Notes under the pieces: model-generated
Database searches by the model: none
Told to the model about the DNA's origin: nothing
The model's input: the letters and a program-made list of their open reading frames with translations, nothing else
Made by a program: the position numbers and the translations under genes
Part shown: one piece after another, positions 34,355-42,401 of the stretch
Position numbering within the stretch: position 1 is the stretch's first letter
How the letters are laid out: the number at the start of each line of letters is the position of its first letter
Origin: Poseidonibacter ostreae
GTDB taxonomy: Bacteria > Campylobacterota > Campylobacteria > Campylobacterales > Arcobacteraceae
Direction of reading: 5' to 3'
DNA length: 64,000 nucleotides
Assembly (NCBI RefSeq): GCF_009208055.1
Contig: NZ_WFKI01000012.1
Span: 7,478-71,477 of the forward strand

Positions 34355-35405
34355 AAAATCATTATTAGCTGTTGGTGTTATATCTTCACTTTTAATAACA
34401 AGTGCAGCAGCTACTGAGAAGAAAAATATTGATGGTGCGGTTATATATCCAGTTAAAGATGGAATGTATACAGCTTATGCTGTTAGTGAACAAAAGAAAA
34501 AAGGTTTCAGTGCACATGGTAGAATGCCAACTGCAAATGAAATTAAAGCTTGGGATACAGATGTAATGCCTGATGGCCATGGTTTGCCTGTTGGTGAAGG
34601 TTCTGTAGAATTTGGTGATGAATTATACGAAGCACAATGTGCTATGTGTCATGGAGATTTTGGAGCTGGTGGAGTAGGTGGTTATCCTACATTAGCTGGT
34701 GGTCAAGGTTCTTTAAAAAATCAATTAGGTTTAGAAGGTACTGAAGGTCCTAGAAAAACTATTGGTTCATATTGGCCTTATGCAAGTACTCTTTTTTGGT
34801 ACATAAAAACTGCAATGCCTTTCCCTAATCCAAAATCTTTATCTGACAATGAAGTTTATGCACTTACAGCATATTTATTATCTGTAAATGGTATTAAAGC
34901 TAATGGTGAAGAAATTGATGATGAATTTGTTTTAAGTAATGAAAACTTTATGGATGTTAAAATGAATAATCCAGATGGTTTCTACCCAGTTCATCCAGAT
35001 AGAAATGATCTTAAAGAGCAAAGAGGTCCTTTAGCACAAGGAACTAGATGTATGAAAGATTGTGAACAACCAGAACCAATGAGTATTAATGCTGAAATTG
35101 ATGTAGGGTTTGATCCTGCTATTAGTACAGTAAAAAGCTTGCCAAAAGTTGAAGAAACTGCTACAGTTTCAAAAGCTGCTATGGTTTATGAAGCTAGTTG
35201 TAGTGCATGTCATGCTAATGCAGCAATTGGAGCACCTGTTCTTGGAGATAAAGAAGCTTGGGCTGAAGTTGTTAAAAAAGGTATTGACAAAGTTTATGCA
35301 AATGGAATTAATGGAATAAATGCAATGCCACCTAAAGGTGGAGCAGATTTATCTGATGAAGAATTTAATGAAGTAGTTGATTATATGATTAACTCAAGTA
35401 AATAA
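34335..35405 (+). CDS. soxD: Sulfur dehydrogenase diheme cytochrome SoxD
   Basis: Periplasmic electron-accepting partner of SoxC. A Sec signal peptide ends near SAAA (about 26). Two heme c sites are seen: CAMCH at 102-106 and CSACH at 289-293, with late methionines (MPPKGG) as a probable ligand. A further cysteine pair CMKDC lies between the domains. The start ATG 34335 has AGGAG nine bases upstream; ATG 34341 is possible. It overlaps soxC by 20 bases, so translational coupling is likely. Confidence 0.94.
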   Translation: MFMLDLKKSLLAVGVISSLLITSAAATEKKNIDGAVIYPVKDGMYTAYAVSEQKKKGFSAHGRMPTANEIKAWDTDVMPDGHGLPVGEGSVEFGDELYEAQCAMCHGDFGAGGVGGYPTLAGGQGSLKNQLGLEGTEGPRKTIGSYWPYASTLFWYIKTAMPFPNPKSLSDNEVYALTAYLLSVNGIKANGEEIDDEFVLSNENFMDVKMNNPDGFYPVHPDRNDLKEQRGPLAQGTRCMKDCEQPEPMSINAEIDVGFDPAISTVKSLPKVEETATVSKAAMVYEASCSACHANAAIGAPVLGDKEAWAEVVKKGIDKVYANGINGINAMPPKGGADLSDEEFNEVVDYMINSSK

Positions 35406-35418
35406 AAGAGGAGAACTA

Positions 35419-35769
35419 ATGAAATTAGCAAAAAGTTTACTAATAGCATCAGCTATTAGTGGTTTAATGGCAATAAGTAGTTTCGCAGGAGATGATTTAG
35501 TTAAGCAAGGTGAGAAAATTTTTATGACTAAAAATTTAGGTAACTGTTTAGCATGTCATGCTGCAAATGGAAAGAATGTAGATGGACCAGGAAGTATGGG
35601 ACCAAAATTACAAGCTTTACAATATTGGCCGGATGAAGCCTTATATCAAAAAATATATGACCCATACACTACTAATCCAATTTCAGCAATGCCAGCATTT
35701 GGTAAAAATGGTTGGTTAAGTGATTCACAAATTAAAGCAGTAGTTGCTTATTTAAAAACAATTAAATAA
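35419..35769 (+). CDS. soxX: Cytochrome c SoxX
   Basis: Monoheme partner of SoxA, which together join thiosulfate to SoxY. The signal peptide covers residues 1-23. The heme site CLACH is at 43-47, and ISAMPAFGKNG carries the methionine ligand. The 116-residue length is the short form. It lies 13 bases after soxD with GAGGAG upstream. Confidence 0.95.
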   Translation: MKLAKSLLIASAISGLMAISSFAGDDLVKQGEKIFMTKNLGNCLACHAANGKNVDGPGSMGPKLQALQYWPDEALYQKIYDPYTTNPISAMPAFGKNGWLSDSQIKAVVAYLKTIK

Positions 35770-35788
35770 TATTATAAAAGGAAATAAA

Positions 35789-36238
35789 ATGAACAGAAGA
35801 AATTTTTTAAGCTTAGGACTAGGTGCACTAGCAGTTTCAATGGCGCCATCAACTTTAAGTGCTATTAACTTTAGAGAAACAAAACCAAAAGCATGGACAG
35901 CAACAAAAGTTGATGCATCTATTAAAGAAATTTTTGGTGATGCTGCTAAAGGTGAAGGTAAGATTAAATTAAAAGCTCCAGATATTGCAGAAAATGGTGC
36001 AGTTATTCCTGTAACAGTTTCTACAAAATTGAATGCTAAAACAGTAGCAATTTTCCAAGATGCAAATCCAGAAAGTACAGTTGCAGTATTTACTGTTCCT
36101 GAAAATGGAATTGTTGACTATTCAGTAAGAATTAAAATGGCTAAAACAGGTACTGTTACAGTAGTAGCAGAAGTTGATGGAAAATTAATCCAAGCTTCAA
36201 AACTTGTAAAAGTTACAATTGGTGGATGTGGAGGTTGA
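35789..36238 (+). CDS. soxY: Sulfur carrier SoxY
   Basis: Carries sulfur intermediates on its terminal cysteine. A twin-arginine signal (NRRNFLSLGLGAL) lies at residues 2-14, used to export the SoxYZ pair. It ends with GGCGG (145-149), the swinging-arm cysteine. The 149-residue length is normal. soxZ follows after 67 bases. Confidence 0.97.
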   Translation: MNRRNFLSLGLGALAVSMAPSTLSAINFRETKPKAWTATKVDASIKEIFGDAAKGEGKIKLKAPDIAENGAVIPVTVSTKLNAKTVAIFQDANPESTVAVFTVPENGIVDYSVRIKMAKTGTVTVVAEVDGKLIQASKLVKVTIGGCGG

Positions 36239-36305
36239 TTTAATTCAACACCTGTATAAATATTAATAAAATAAATAATGAATAGAAAATAAAAGGAAAA
36301 ATATT

Positions 36306-36611
36306 ATGGCAAAAAAAACTAGAATTAAAGCAAAATTAAAAAAAGGTATAGTAACTGTTAAAGCATTAGCTTCACATGCAATGTTAAGTTACCAAGAAGC
36401 TGAGAAAGCTAAAAAAGAAGTTAACTTTATTACTTATTTAGTAGCAAAAGTTAATGATAAAATTGTTTATGAAGTATCAACAAGCCAATTTTTATCTAAA
36501 AACCCATACATGAAATTTCAATTTAGAGGTGCTGAAAAAGGTGATAAAATTGAAATCACTTGGACAGATTTAAAAGGCGAAACTCAAACGAGTTCAGCAA
36601 AAATTAAATAG
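36306..36611 (+). CDS. soxZ: Sulfur carrier scaffold SoxZ
   Basis: Immunoglobulin-like partner of SoxY. It has 101 residues and no own signal, so it is exported together with SoxY. It contains the SHAMLSYQEAEKAKKE, FLSKNPYMKFQFRG and KGDKIEITWTD segments typical of the family. Confidence 0.96.
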   Translation: MAKKTRIKAKLKKGIVTVKALASHAMLSYQEAEKAKKEVNFITYLVAKVNDKIVYEVSTSQFLSKNPYMKFQFRGAEKGDKIEITWTDLKGETQTSSAKIK

Positions 36612-36650
36612 TTACTTAAGTGTAATTAACAAAATCTAAGGAGAGAGATC

Positions 36651-37586
36651 ATGTTATTTAAAATTGTAAGAGCTACAGCTTTAGCAGCATTAGTTACAAG
36701 TGCTGCTGTTGCTGGAGACTTTAATCAACAAGCAGAAAAAGATAGAGAGGGTATTGTTAAATATTTTGAAGCAAAATTTGCAGATCCTGAAAAAAGTAAA
36801 AATACATTTTTCCCATATTCAACAGATGATGAATTAAAGAATAATTTTATTAAAAATGTTAAAGGTGACGAATTTTCTAAAGGTGGTTATGCCTTTTCTA
36901 AAAATGGTAGATTATCTTATGATGAAATTAAAGAATTCCCACCAACTGAAGAGTTTGTAGAAAAAGGTGAAGAATTATTCAATAAACCTTTTGCTAATGG
37001 AAAGTCATTTAAAGATTGTTTCCCTAAAACTGATATTTCAGGTGACTACCCATTTTATGATGAAAAAAGAGCACAACTTGTATCTTTAACTCAAGCTGTT
37101 AATGAGTGTCTAACTTCAAATGGTGAAAAGAAGTGGAACGAGAAAAAAGGTAAAATGACTCATTTACAAGCATTTTTAGCTCAAGAAAGTGCTGATGCTG
37201 AAAAAAGAATTGATATTAAAATTGAAAGTAAAGCAGCAGCTGAAGCTTATGAAAGAGGAAAAGAATACTACTTTTCACAAAGAGGATATTTAAATCTTTC
37301 TTGTGCAACTTGTCATATCCAAGGTGCAGGTCAAAGAGTTAGAAATGAATCTTTATCTCAAGGATTAGGTCAAACTACTCATTTCCCTGTTTATAGATTA
37401 AAATGGGCAGCTGGTAAAGCTGATAATGATGGTTTAGGTACTTTAGAAAGAAGAATGTCTGGATGTATTAAAGATCAAGGTCAAGTTCCACCAAAAAATA
37501 CTTCGGACACAATGAAAGAATTATTATATTTCATGGCATATATATCAAATGGTTTACCAGTTGATGGCCCAGATATTAGAAAGTAA
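36651..37586 (+). CDS. soxA: L-cysteine S-thiosulfotransferase cytochrome subunit SoxA
   Basis: With SoxX, oxidatively couples thiosulfate to SoxY. The signal peptide ends near VAG (about 22). Only one heme site is present, CATCH at 218-222. The first domain has two single cysteines (FKDC and NEC) instead of a second CxxCH, so it is the monoheme type with a probable disulfide. The unusual heme-ligand and active-site cysteine is Cys272 in RRMSGCIKDQGQ. The ribosome site AAGGAGAGAG is strong. Confidence 0.95.
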   Translation: MLFKIVRATALAALVTSAAVAGDFNQQAEKDREGIVKYFEAKFADPEKSKNTFFPYSTDDELKNNFIKNVKGDEFSKGGYAFSKNGRLSYDEIKEFPPTEEFVEKGEELFNKPFANGKSFKDCFPKTDISGDYPFYDEKRAQLVSLTQAVNECLTSNGEKKWNEKKGKMTHLQAFLAQESADAEKRIDIKIESKAAAEAYERGKEYYFSQRGYLNLSCATCHIQGAGQRVRNESLSQGLGQTTHFPVYRLKWAAGKADNDGLGTLERRMSGCIKDQGQVPPKNTSDTMKELLYFMAYISNGLPVDGPDIRK

Positions 37587-37598
37587 AAGGTGAAAATT

Positions 37599-38024
37599 AT
37601 GAAAAAATTAACATTAAAAGTACTTACATCTATTGCACTTTTAACTTCTGGATTTATTAGTGCTAATGCTAGTGATTATTCAAAAATTGATGTAGAAAAA
37701 GAGTGTAGTGTTAAAACTAATGGAATTTCTAAAGTTATTGAAACTGCAAAGAAATATAATGACATTGCAAAAAAAGAGGGTTTAGAATTCAGAAGATTAG
37801 GTGTTAATAATTCTGGATTAATAGCATCTGTTGAAGAAGCAATTAAAACAAAAGCAAAAGAAGTTAATCCTAAAGATTTTAAAGGAAAAGCTTCTAAAAC
37901 TAAGTTAGAAACTAATTTTGCAGCTCATAGATCTTGTAAATTTGCTATTAGAGCATTACAACAAGCAGATGAAGCAAAATCTACTTGGAGATTAGCTATT
38001 CCTGGTGACGGTTATAAATACTAA
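37599..38024 (+). CDS. Small exported protein between soxA and the sox rhodanese
   Basis: 141 residues from ATG 37599, which has AAAGG seven to ten bases upstream; an in-frame GTG at 37590 overlaps that site. A Sec signal peptide ends near ANA (about 25). The mature part is basic and helical with two cysteines (KECSV and HRSCK) that could form a disulfide. The position resembles SoxK, the SoxAX-binding protein of other sulfur oxidisers, but I cannot confirm homology. A terminator-like hairpin follows. Confidence 0.75.
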   Translation: MKKLTLKVLTSIALLTSGFISANASDYSKIDVEKECSVKTNGISKVIETAKKYNDIAKKEGLEFRRLGVNNSGLIASVEEAIKTKAKEVNPKDFKGKASKTKLETNFAAHRSCKFAIRALQQADEAKSTWRLAIPGDGYKY

Positions 38025-38057
38025 ATTTTAGTATCTATAAATTTAAAATTTAAAAAC

Positions 38058-38092
38058 AAAAAAGTCAAGAATAACGTCTTGGCTTTTTTTTT
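38058..38092 (+). terminator. Terminator inside the sox cluster
   Basis: AAAGTCAAGA (38061-38070) pairs with TCTTGGCTTT (38077-38086) with one wobble and a six-base loop, flanked by A- and T-runs (T to 38092). It probably separates soxCDXYZA from the rhodanese-soxB part, or attenuates it. Confidence 0.75.
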
Positions 38093-38113
38093 ACAAAAAT
38101 AAAAGGAATTAAT

Positions 38114-38767
38114 ATGAAATTATTAAATAAATTACTTGTTTCAGCAGCATTTGCTGGTTTATTTGCAACTTCAAATTTTGCAGCAGAAGAGACGTCAAAG
38201 TTTGTAGCAATTTCAAAAGGTGTTAAATCTATTGATATGAATTTAAATGGTGAGAAATTTACTATTATGAGAAATCAAACAGCTGGAAATAAAATTTCTT
38301 CACTATATGATACAACATTTAGAGGAGCTCCTCAACCAATTTCTTTAGCTAAAGGTTTAGAAACTTTAGGAGAGTTAGAGTTTATTGAGTATATGAAAAA
38401 AGCGCAAACAGATGAAAATATTGCAATTATTGATTCAAGAAAGCCAGGTTGGTTTGATAGATTAAGAATTCCAGGTGCAGTAAATGTACCATTTACTAAT
38501 TTTGATGAAAAAGATACTGCAATTGAAATGATGGAAGATGAAATGGGTGTTGTTCAAAATGATGATGGTACTTTAGACTTCTCAAATGCAAAAACTTTAG
38601 CATTATATTGTAATGGTTACTGGTGTGGACAAACTCCAGGTATGGTTAAAAATGCAAAATTTGCATTATTAAAAATGGGATATCCAGTTGAAAAAATTAA
38701 ATACTACAGAGGTGGTATGCAAGCTTGGACTTCTTTAGGTTTTACTGTAGTAGGATCTGGGAAATAA
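38114..38767 (+). CDS. Exported rhodanese-like protein of the sox cluster
   Basis: A periplasmic sulfurtransferase candidate of 217 residues. The signal peptide covers about residues 1-23. A small N-terminal domain (about 28-85) is followed by one rhodanese domain with DSRKPGWFDRLRIPGA and the active loop CNGYWCGQT, with Cys166 as the expected persulfide cysteine and a second cysteine at 171. It ends in YYRGGMQAWTSLG. A paralogue with the same architecture lies at 48884-49558. It sits directly upstream of soxB (24-base gap), so a role in sulfane transfer to or from the Sox proteins is inferred. Confidence 0.88.
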   Translation: MKLLNKLLVSAAFAGLFATSNFAAEETSKFVAISKGVKSIDMNLNGEKFTIMRNQTAGNKISSLYDTTFRGAPQPISLAKGLETLGELEFIEYMKKAQTDENIAIIDSRKPGWFDRLRIPGAVNVPFTNFDEKDTAIEMMEDEMGVVQNDDGTLDFSNAKTLALYCNGYWCGQTPGMVKNAKFALLKMGYPVEKIKYYRGGMQAWTSLGFTVVGSGK

Positions 38768-38791
38768 AAAAACTATAAAATAGGAATAAAC

Positions 38792-40558
38792 ATGAGTAAA
38801 TTAAGTAGAAGAGAGTTTATATACATGATGTCAGTACTTGGTGCTGCTCCTGTATTTGCAAACTCTCATACTAGAATGGCAGATACTAATAAGTTAGAAG
38901 ATTATTATAAATTACAAAACTTTGGAAATGTAAGACTTCTTCATATGACAGATTCTCATGCTCAATTAATGCCTGTATATTTTAGAGAGCCAAGTGTAAA
39001 CTTAGGTTTTCATGGTAACTATGGTAAGCCACCTCATATTGTAGGTGAGAAAATGTTAGATTACTATGGTATTAAAGGTAATAAAAGATTAGAATATGCA
39101 TTTTCATCTGTAAACTTTGAAAAACATGCAAAAGTTATGGGTCGAGTTGGTGGTTTTGCACAACTTAAAACTGTAATTGATCATTTAAGAAATAACTTTG
39201 GTGCTGAAAAAACACTTATGATGGATGGTGGAGATACATGGCAAGGAAGTGCAACAGCTCTTTACACACGTGGTAAAGATATGGTTGGTGCAATGAACTT
39301 ACTTGGTGTTGATGTTGCTGTTGGTCACTGGGAATTTACATATAAAGCTGAAGAAGTTTTAGCAAATGTAAAAGAACTTAATGCAGAATTTTTAGCACAA
39401 AATGTAAAAGTAAAAGATGATGCTTTATTTGATGGTGCTGAAGCTTATGATGAAGATACAGGTCATGCTTTTAAACCATATACAATTAAGAAAATGGGTA
39501 ATGCAAGAGTTGCTATTATTGGACAAGCTTTCCCTTATACAACTATTGCAAACCCACAAAGATTTATTCCAGATTGGACTTTTGGAATTAAAGATGAAGA
39601 TATGCAAGACTTAGTTGATACTATTAGGGAAGAAGAAAAACCAGATGCGGTTATTGTTTTATCTCATAATGGTTTTGATGTTGATCAAAAAATGGCAGAA
39701 GTTTGTACTGGTATTGACTTTATTATGGGTGGACATACTCATGATGGTGTTCCTGAAGCAGTTCCTGTTAAAAATGAAGAAGGTACTACTTATGTATGTA
39801 ATGCTGGTTCAAATGGTAAATTCTTAAATGTTCTTGATTTAGATATTCAAAATGGAAAAATTGTAGATCACAAATTCACGCTTCTTCCAATTTTCTCTGA
39901 TTTAGTTCCTGAAGATAAAGATATGAAAGCATATATTGAAAAAGTTAGATTACCTTATATAAAAGAGTTAAATAGAACAATTGCAACTACTGAAGAAACT
40001 CTATTTAGACGTGGTAACTTTAATGGTTCATGGGATCAGATTATTTGTGATGCTTTAATTGATGTTAAAGGTGCAGATATATCACTTTCTCCTGGATTTA
40101 GATGGGGAACAACAGTTATGCCTGGACAAGATATAACATTTGATGATTTAATGACTCAAACTGCTATGACTTATCCAGAAACTTATGCAAGAGATATTAC
40201 AGGTCAAGGAATCAAAGATATTTTAGAAGATGTTGCTGATAACTTATTTAATGCAGATCCTTTCTACCAACAAGGTGGGGATATGGTTAGAACTGGTGGT
40301 ATTTCTTATACAATTGATCCAAAAGCTAAGATGGGGAGTAGAATTACAAATCTTCAACTTACAAAAAATGGTAAAAAACTTGAAGCTAGTAAATCTTATA
40401 AAGTTGCAGGTTGGTCAACAGTTGGTGCTAAATCGCCAGGTGAACCTGTATGGGAAACAGTTGAAACTTACTTAGGAAATGTAAAACATATTGCAAACTT
40501 AAGAGTTGATACTCCTGATATTATTGGTGTTAAGAATAACCCAGGAATTGTTATTTAG
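38792..40558 (+). CDS. soxB: Sulfate thiol esterase SoxB
   Basis: Dimanganese hydrolase that releases sulfate from SoxY-bound thiosulfonate in the periplasm. A twin-arginine-like leader KLSRREFIYMMSVLG opens the protein. The calcineurin-like metallophosphoesterase motifs are LLHMTDSHAQLMP, MMDGGDTWQGSA, GHWEFT, LSHNGFD and GGHTHDG. The 5'-nucleotidase C-terminal domain starts near 385. The 588-residue length is standard. Confidence 0.97.
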   Translation: MSKLSRREFIYMMSVLGAAPVFANSHTRMADTNKLEDYYKLQNFGNVRLLHMTDSHAQLMPVYFREPSVNLGFHGNYGKPPHIVGEKMLDYYGIKGNKRLEYAFSSVNFEKHAKVMGRVGGFAQLKTVIDHLRNNFGAEKTLMMDGGDTWQGSATALYTRGKDMVGAMNLLGVDVAVGHWEFTYKAEEVLANVKELNAEFLAQNVKVKDDALFDGAEAYDEDTGHAFKPYTIKKMGNARVAIIGQAFPYTTIANPQRFIPDWTFGIKDEDMQDLVDTIREEEKPDAVIVLSHNGFDVDQKMAEVCTGIDFIMGGHTHDGVPEAVPVKNEEGTTYVCNAGSNGKFLNVLDLDIQNGKIVDHKFTLLPIFSDLVPEDKDMKAYIEKVRLPYIKELNRTIATTEETLFRRGNFNGSWDQIICDALIDVKGADISLSPGFRWGTTVMPGQDITFDDLMTQTAMTYPETYARDITGQGIKDILEDVADNLFNADPFYQQGGDMVRTGGISYTIDPKAKMGSRITNLQLTKNGKKLEASKSYKVAGWSTVGAKSPGEPVWETVETYLGNVKHIANLRVDTPDIIGVKNNPGIVI

Positions 40559-40572
40559 TATTCAAAATGAAA

Positions 40573-40599
40573 AAGTATAAAGATTAAATCTTTATACTT
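40573..40599 (+). terminator. Hairpin after soxB
   Basis: A perfect 13-pair stem AAGTATAAAGATT/AATCTTTATACTT (40573-40585 and 40587-40599). The T-run after it is interrupted (CTTTCAATTT), so termination strength is uncertain. Confidence 0.55.
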
Positions 40600-40663
40600 C
40601 TTTCAATTTAATAAGTAGTTTGAAATTTTGTACTATTTACTAAATTGAAAAAAGGAATACTTA

Positions 40664-41473
40664 TTGATTAAAAAAGGAATTTTACTAATATCTATTATTT
40701 TTATTAGTACTTTAAATGCAAATTATGAAAAAGGTCAAGAGATCTTTTTAAAAAAATGTTCATCATGTCATGGAAAATTTATTGATATGAAAACATTAAA
40801 AACAAACTTCTTTGAAAAGAAAAATAAACTTTTAAATCTTGCAACTCCAACTGTAAATATGTTAGCTTACGCAATTATGGATAGTCCAAAGCATATAGGT
40901 GATAAAGAAGACCCTGAAATGCAACAAGTTGAAATAGAAGAGTTTTTAAATAGTTATCTTACAAATCCAGATATTAATAATAGTATTTGTGAGCCATCAA
41001 TAATTAAATATTATGATAAAAAAGAGTCTGTTGATTATAAATTAAGTGATGAAGATATATCAAACTTAGCAATTTATTTTATGGAATATAAAAAACAAAG
41101 GTTAAAGAAAAATCCTAAAAAAGTAAGAATTTTATCAAATAATTTTGATGAAGAAGAGCTATTAACTGAGGCAAGAGAATCTAATAAAAAAGTTCTTGTT
41201 TATGCAACTTCTAAAACTTGTCATTTTTGTAAAAAAATGGATAAAGAAGTACTTAGTTTAAATGATGTAGAAGATGAGATTCAAAAGGATTTTATTTTCT
41301 TAAAAGTTGATATTGAAGATGTGGCTTTACCTTTTAATCTTAAAAAAGGCTACAGAGGAATGACTCCGACTTTTTTTGCACTAAATAATAATGGCGAATT
41401 AGAAAATAAATATCCAGGTTCATGGAATAAAAAAGACTTTTTGTTGATACTAAAGGAAAATAAGAATAAATGA
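40664..41473 (+). CDS. Cytochrome c-thioredoxin fusion protein (SoxW-like)
   Basis: A 269-residue exported two-domain protein. The signal peptide spans about 1-19. A c-type cytochrome domain has CSSCH at 32-36. A thioredoxin-like domain has the redox pair CHFC at 186-189, TPTFFALNNNGE with the cis-proline, and a C-terminal helix. Sox clusters often carry SoxW thioredoxins that keep SoxYZ reduced; a heme domain on the same chain would let electrons enter or leave directly. The TTG start has AAAGGA upstream. It overlaps the next gene by four bases. Confidence 0.85.
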   Translation: MIKKGILLISIIFISTLNANYEKGQEIFLKKCSSCHGKFIDMKTLKTNFFEKKNKLLNLATPTVNMLAYAIMDSPKHIGDKEDPEMQQVEIEEFLNSYLTNPDINNSICEPSIIKYYDKKESVDYKLSDEDISNLAIYFMEYKKQRLKKNPKKVRILSNNFDEEELLTEARESNKKVLVYATSKTCHFCKKMDKEVLSLNDVEDEIQKDFIFLKVDIEDVALPFNLKKGYRGMTPTFFALNNNGELENKYPGSWNKKDFLLILKENKNK

Positions 41474-41919
41474 AAAATATTGGGAAAGTTATAGAAGTTT
41501 TTAGTGCTACAAAAGATTCATCAGGACTTCCAAGACCTATAGTTAAGTACTTAGATATATTAAAAGGTCATGGAATAAAAAACGATAAGTTTGCAGGAAA
41601 AGATGAAGATAAATCAGTTATGGTTGTTGGAAAAAAAGCTTATGATATTTCAAAAGAGAATGGAATAAATTTAGAATTTGGAAGTTTTGGAGAAAATATA
41701 TTATTTGATTTTGATCCACATGATTTTAAAATAGGAACAGTTTTTAAAGTAGGGGATGTTGAATTAGAAATTACACAAGCTTGTACAATCTGTAACCACT
41801 TGGCAGTTTTTGGGAAAGAATTACCATTTTTAGTAAAACATCATAGAGGTTTATATTGTAGAGTTTTAAATAATGGTAAAATAGTAAAAGATATTCAAGT
41901 TACAACAAAGGACAATTAA
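41470..41919 (+). CDS. MOSC-domain protein
   Basis: A 149-residue MOSC (molybdenum cofactor sulfurase C-terminal) domain protein, a sulfur-carrier or molybdopterin-related fold. Typical features are GSFGENILFD, the ELEITQACTICNHLA segment with conserved cysteines (CTIC), and GLYCRVLNNGKI. It is cytoplasmic by sequence. The start ATGA overlaps the cytochrome-thioredoxin gene, and its stop shares one base with the DsrE-like gene, so all three are translationally linked. Confidence 0.9.
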   Translation: MKNIGKVIEVFSATKDSSGLPRPIVKYLDILKGHGIKNDKFAGKDEDKSVMVVGKKAYDISKENGINLEFGSFGENILFDFDPHDFKIGTVFKVGDVELEITQACTICNHLAVFGKELPFLVKHHRGLYCRVLNNGKIVKDIQVTTKDN

Positions 41920-42356
41920 TGAAAAAAATAATCTTAATTTTATTACTTACTATTTTCTCATATGCAGAGTCAACATTTTCAGATCCACAGCCAACATTTG
42001 ATGATCCCAGAAAATTAGTTGTTAGATTGTATGATGCCGATGTTGAAAAAACAAATCATATAATAGGAACTATTTATAATATTTTAAAAGAGTACCCAGC
42101 TGAAACTTTAAAAGTTGCAGTAATTACTTATGGTCCAGGAATGAGACATATCAAAAAAGATGGGGATGCTAATACTATAAAAAGAATTCAATCTTTAATG
42201 GAATATGATGTAGAGTTTTATGGATGTAAAAATACTATGGAAAGTATGAAATGGACTGAAGAAGACTTTATAGAAGATATTATATATGTTCAAGCTGGTA
42301 TTGTTGAAGCTATTGAAAAACAAATAGATGGTTTTATTGGAATTACACCTTATTAA
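41919..42356 (+). CDS. Exported DsrE-family protein
   Basis: A 145-residue DsrE/DsrF-like protein with an N-terminal signal peptide (KKIILILLLTIFSYA). The fold is suggested by KLVVRLYDADVEKTNHIIG, VAVITYGPGMRHI and a C-terminal VQAGIVEAIEKQIDGF helix. A conserved cysteine sits in EFYGCKNTM, the expected sulfur-binding position. Periplasmic DsrE-like proteins near sox genes are thought to carry sulfur; that role here is inference. It is the third of the overlapping trio. Confidence 0.85.
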   Translation: MKKIILILLLTIFSYAESTFSDPQPTFDDPRKLVVRLYDADVEKTNHIIGTIYNILKEYPAETLKVAVITYGPGMRHIKKDGDANTIKRIQSLMEYDVEFYGCKNTMESMKWTEEDFIEDIIYVQAGIVEAIEKQIDGFIGITPY

Positions 42357-42368
42357 CTCTTTTTACTA

Positions 42369-42401
42369 AAAATTATAAATCCGAAAAGGATTTATAATTT
42401 T
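42369..42401. terminator. Bidirectional terminator between the convergent genes
   Basis: A perfect 14-pair stem AAAATTATAAATCC/GGATTTATAATTTT (42369-42382 and 42388-42401) with loop GAAAA. It touches the stop codon of the minus-strand fusion gene. Confidence 0.85.

Noticed and set aside
37599..38024. Naming the small exported protein SoxK
   Set aside because: Only its position supports the name; no diagnostic motif was visible.
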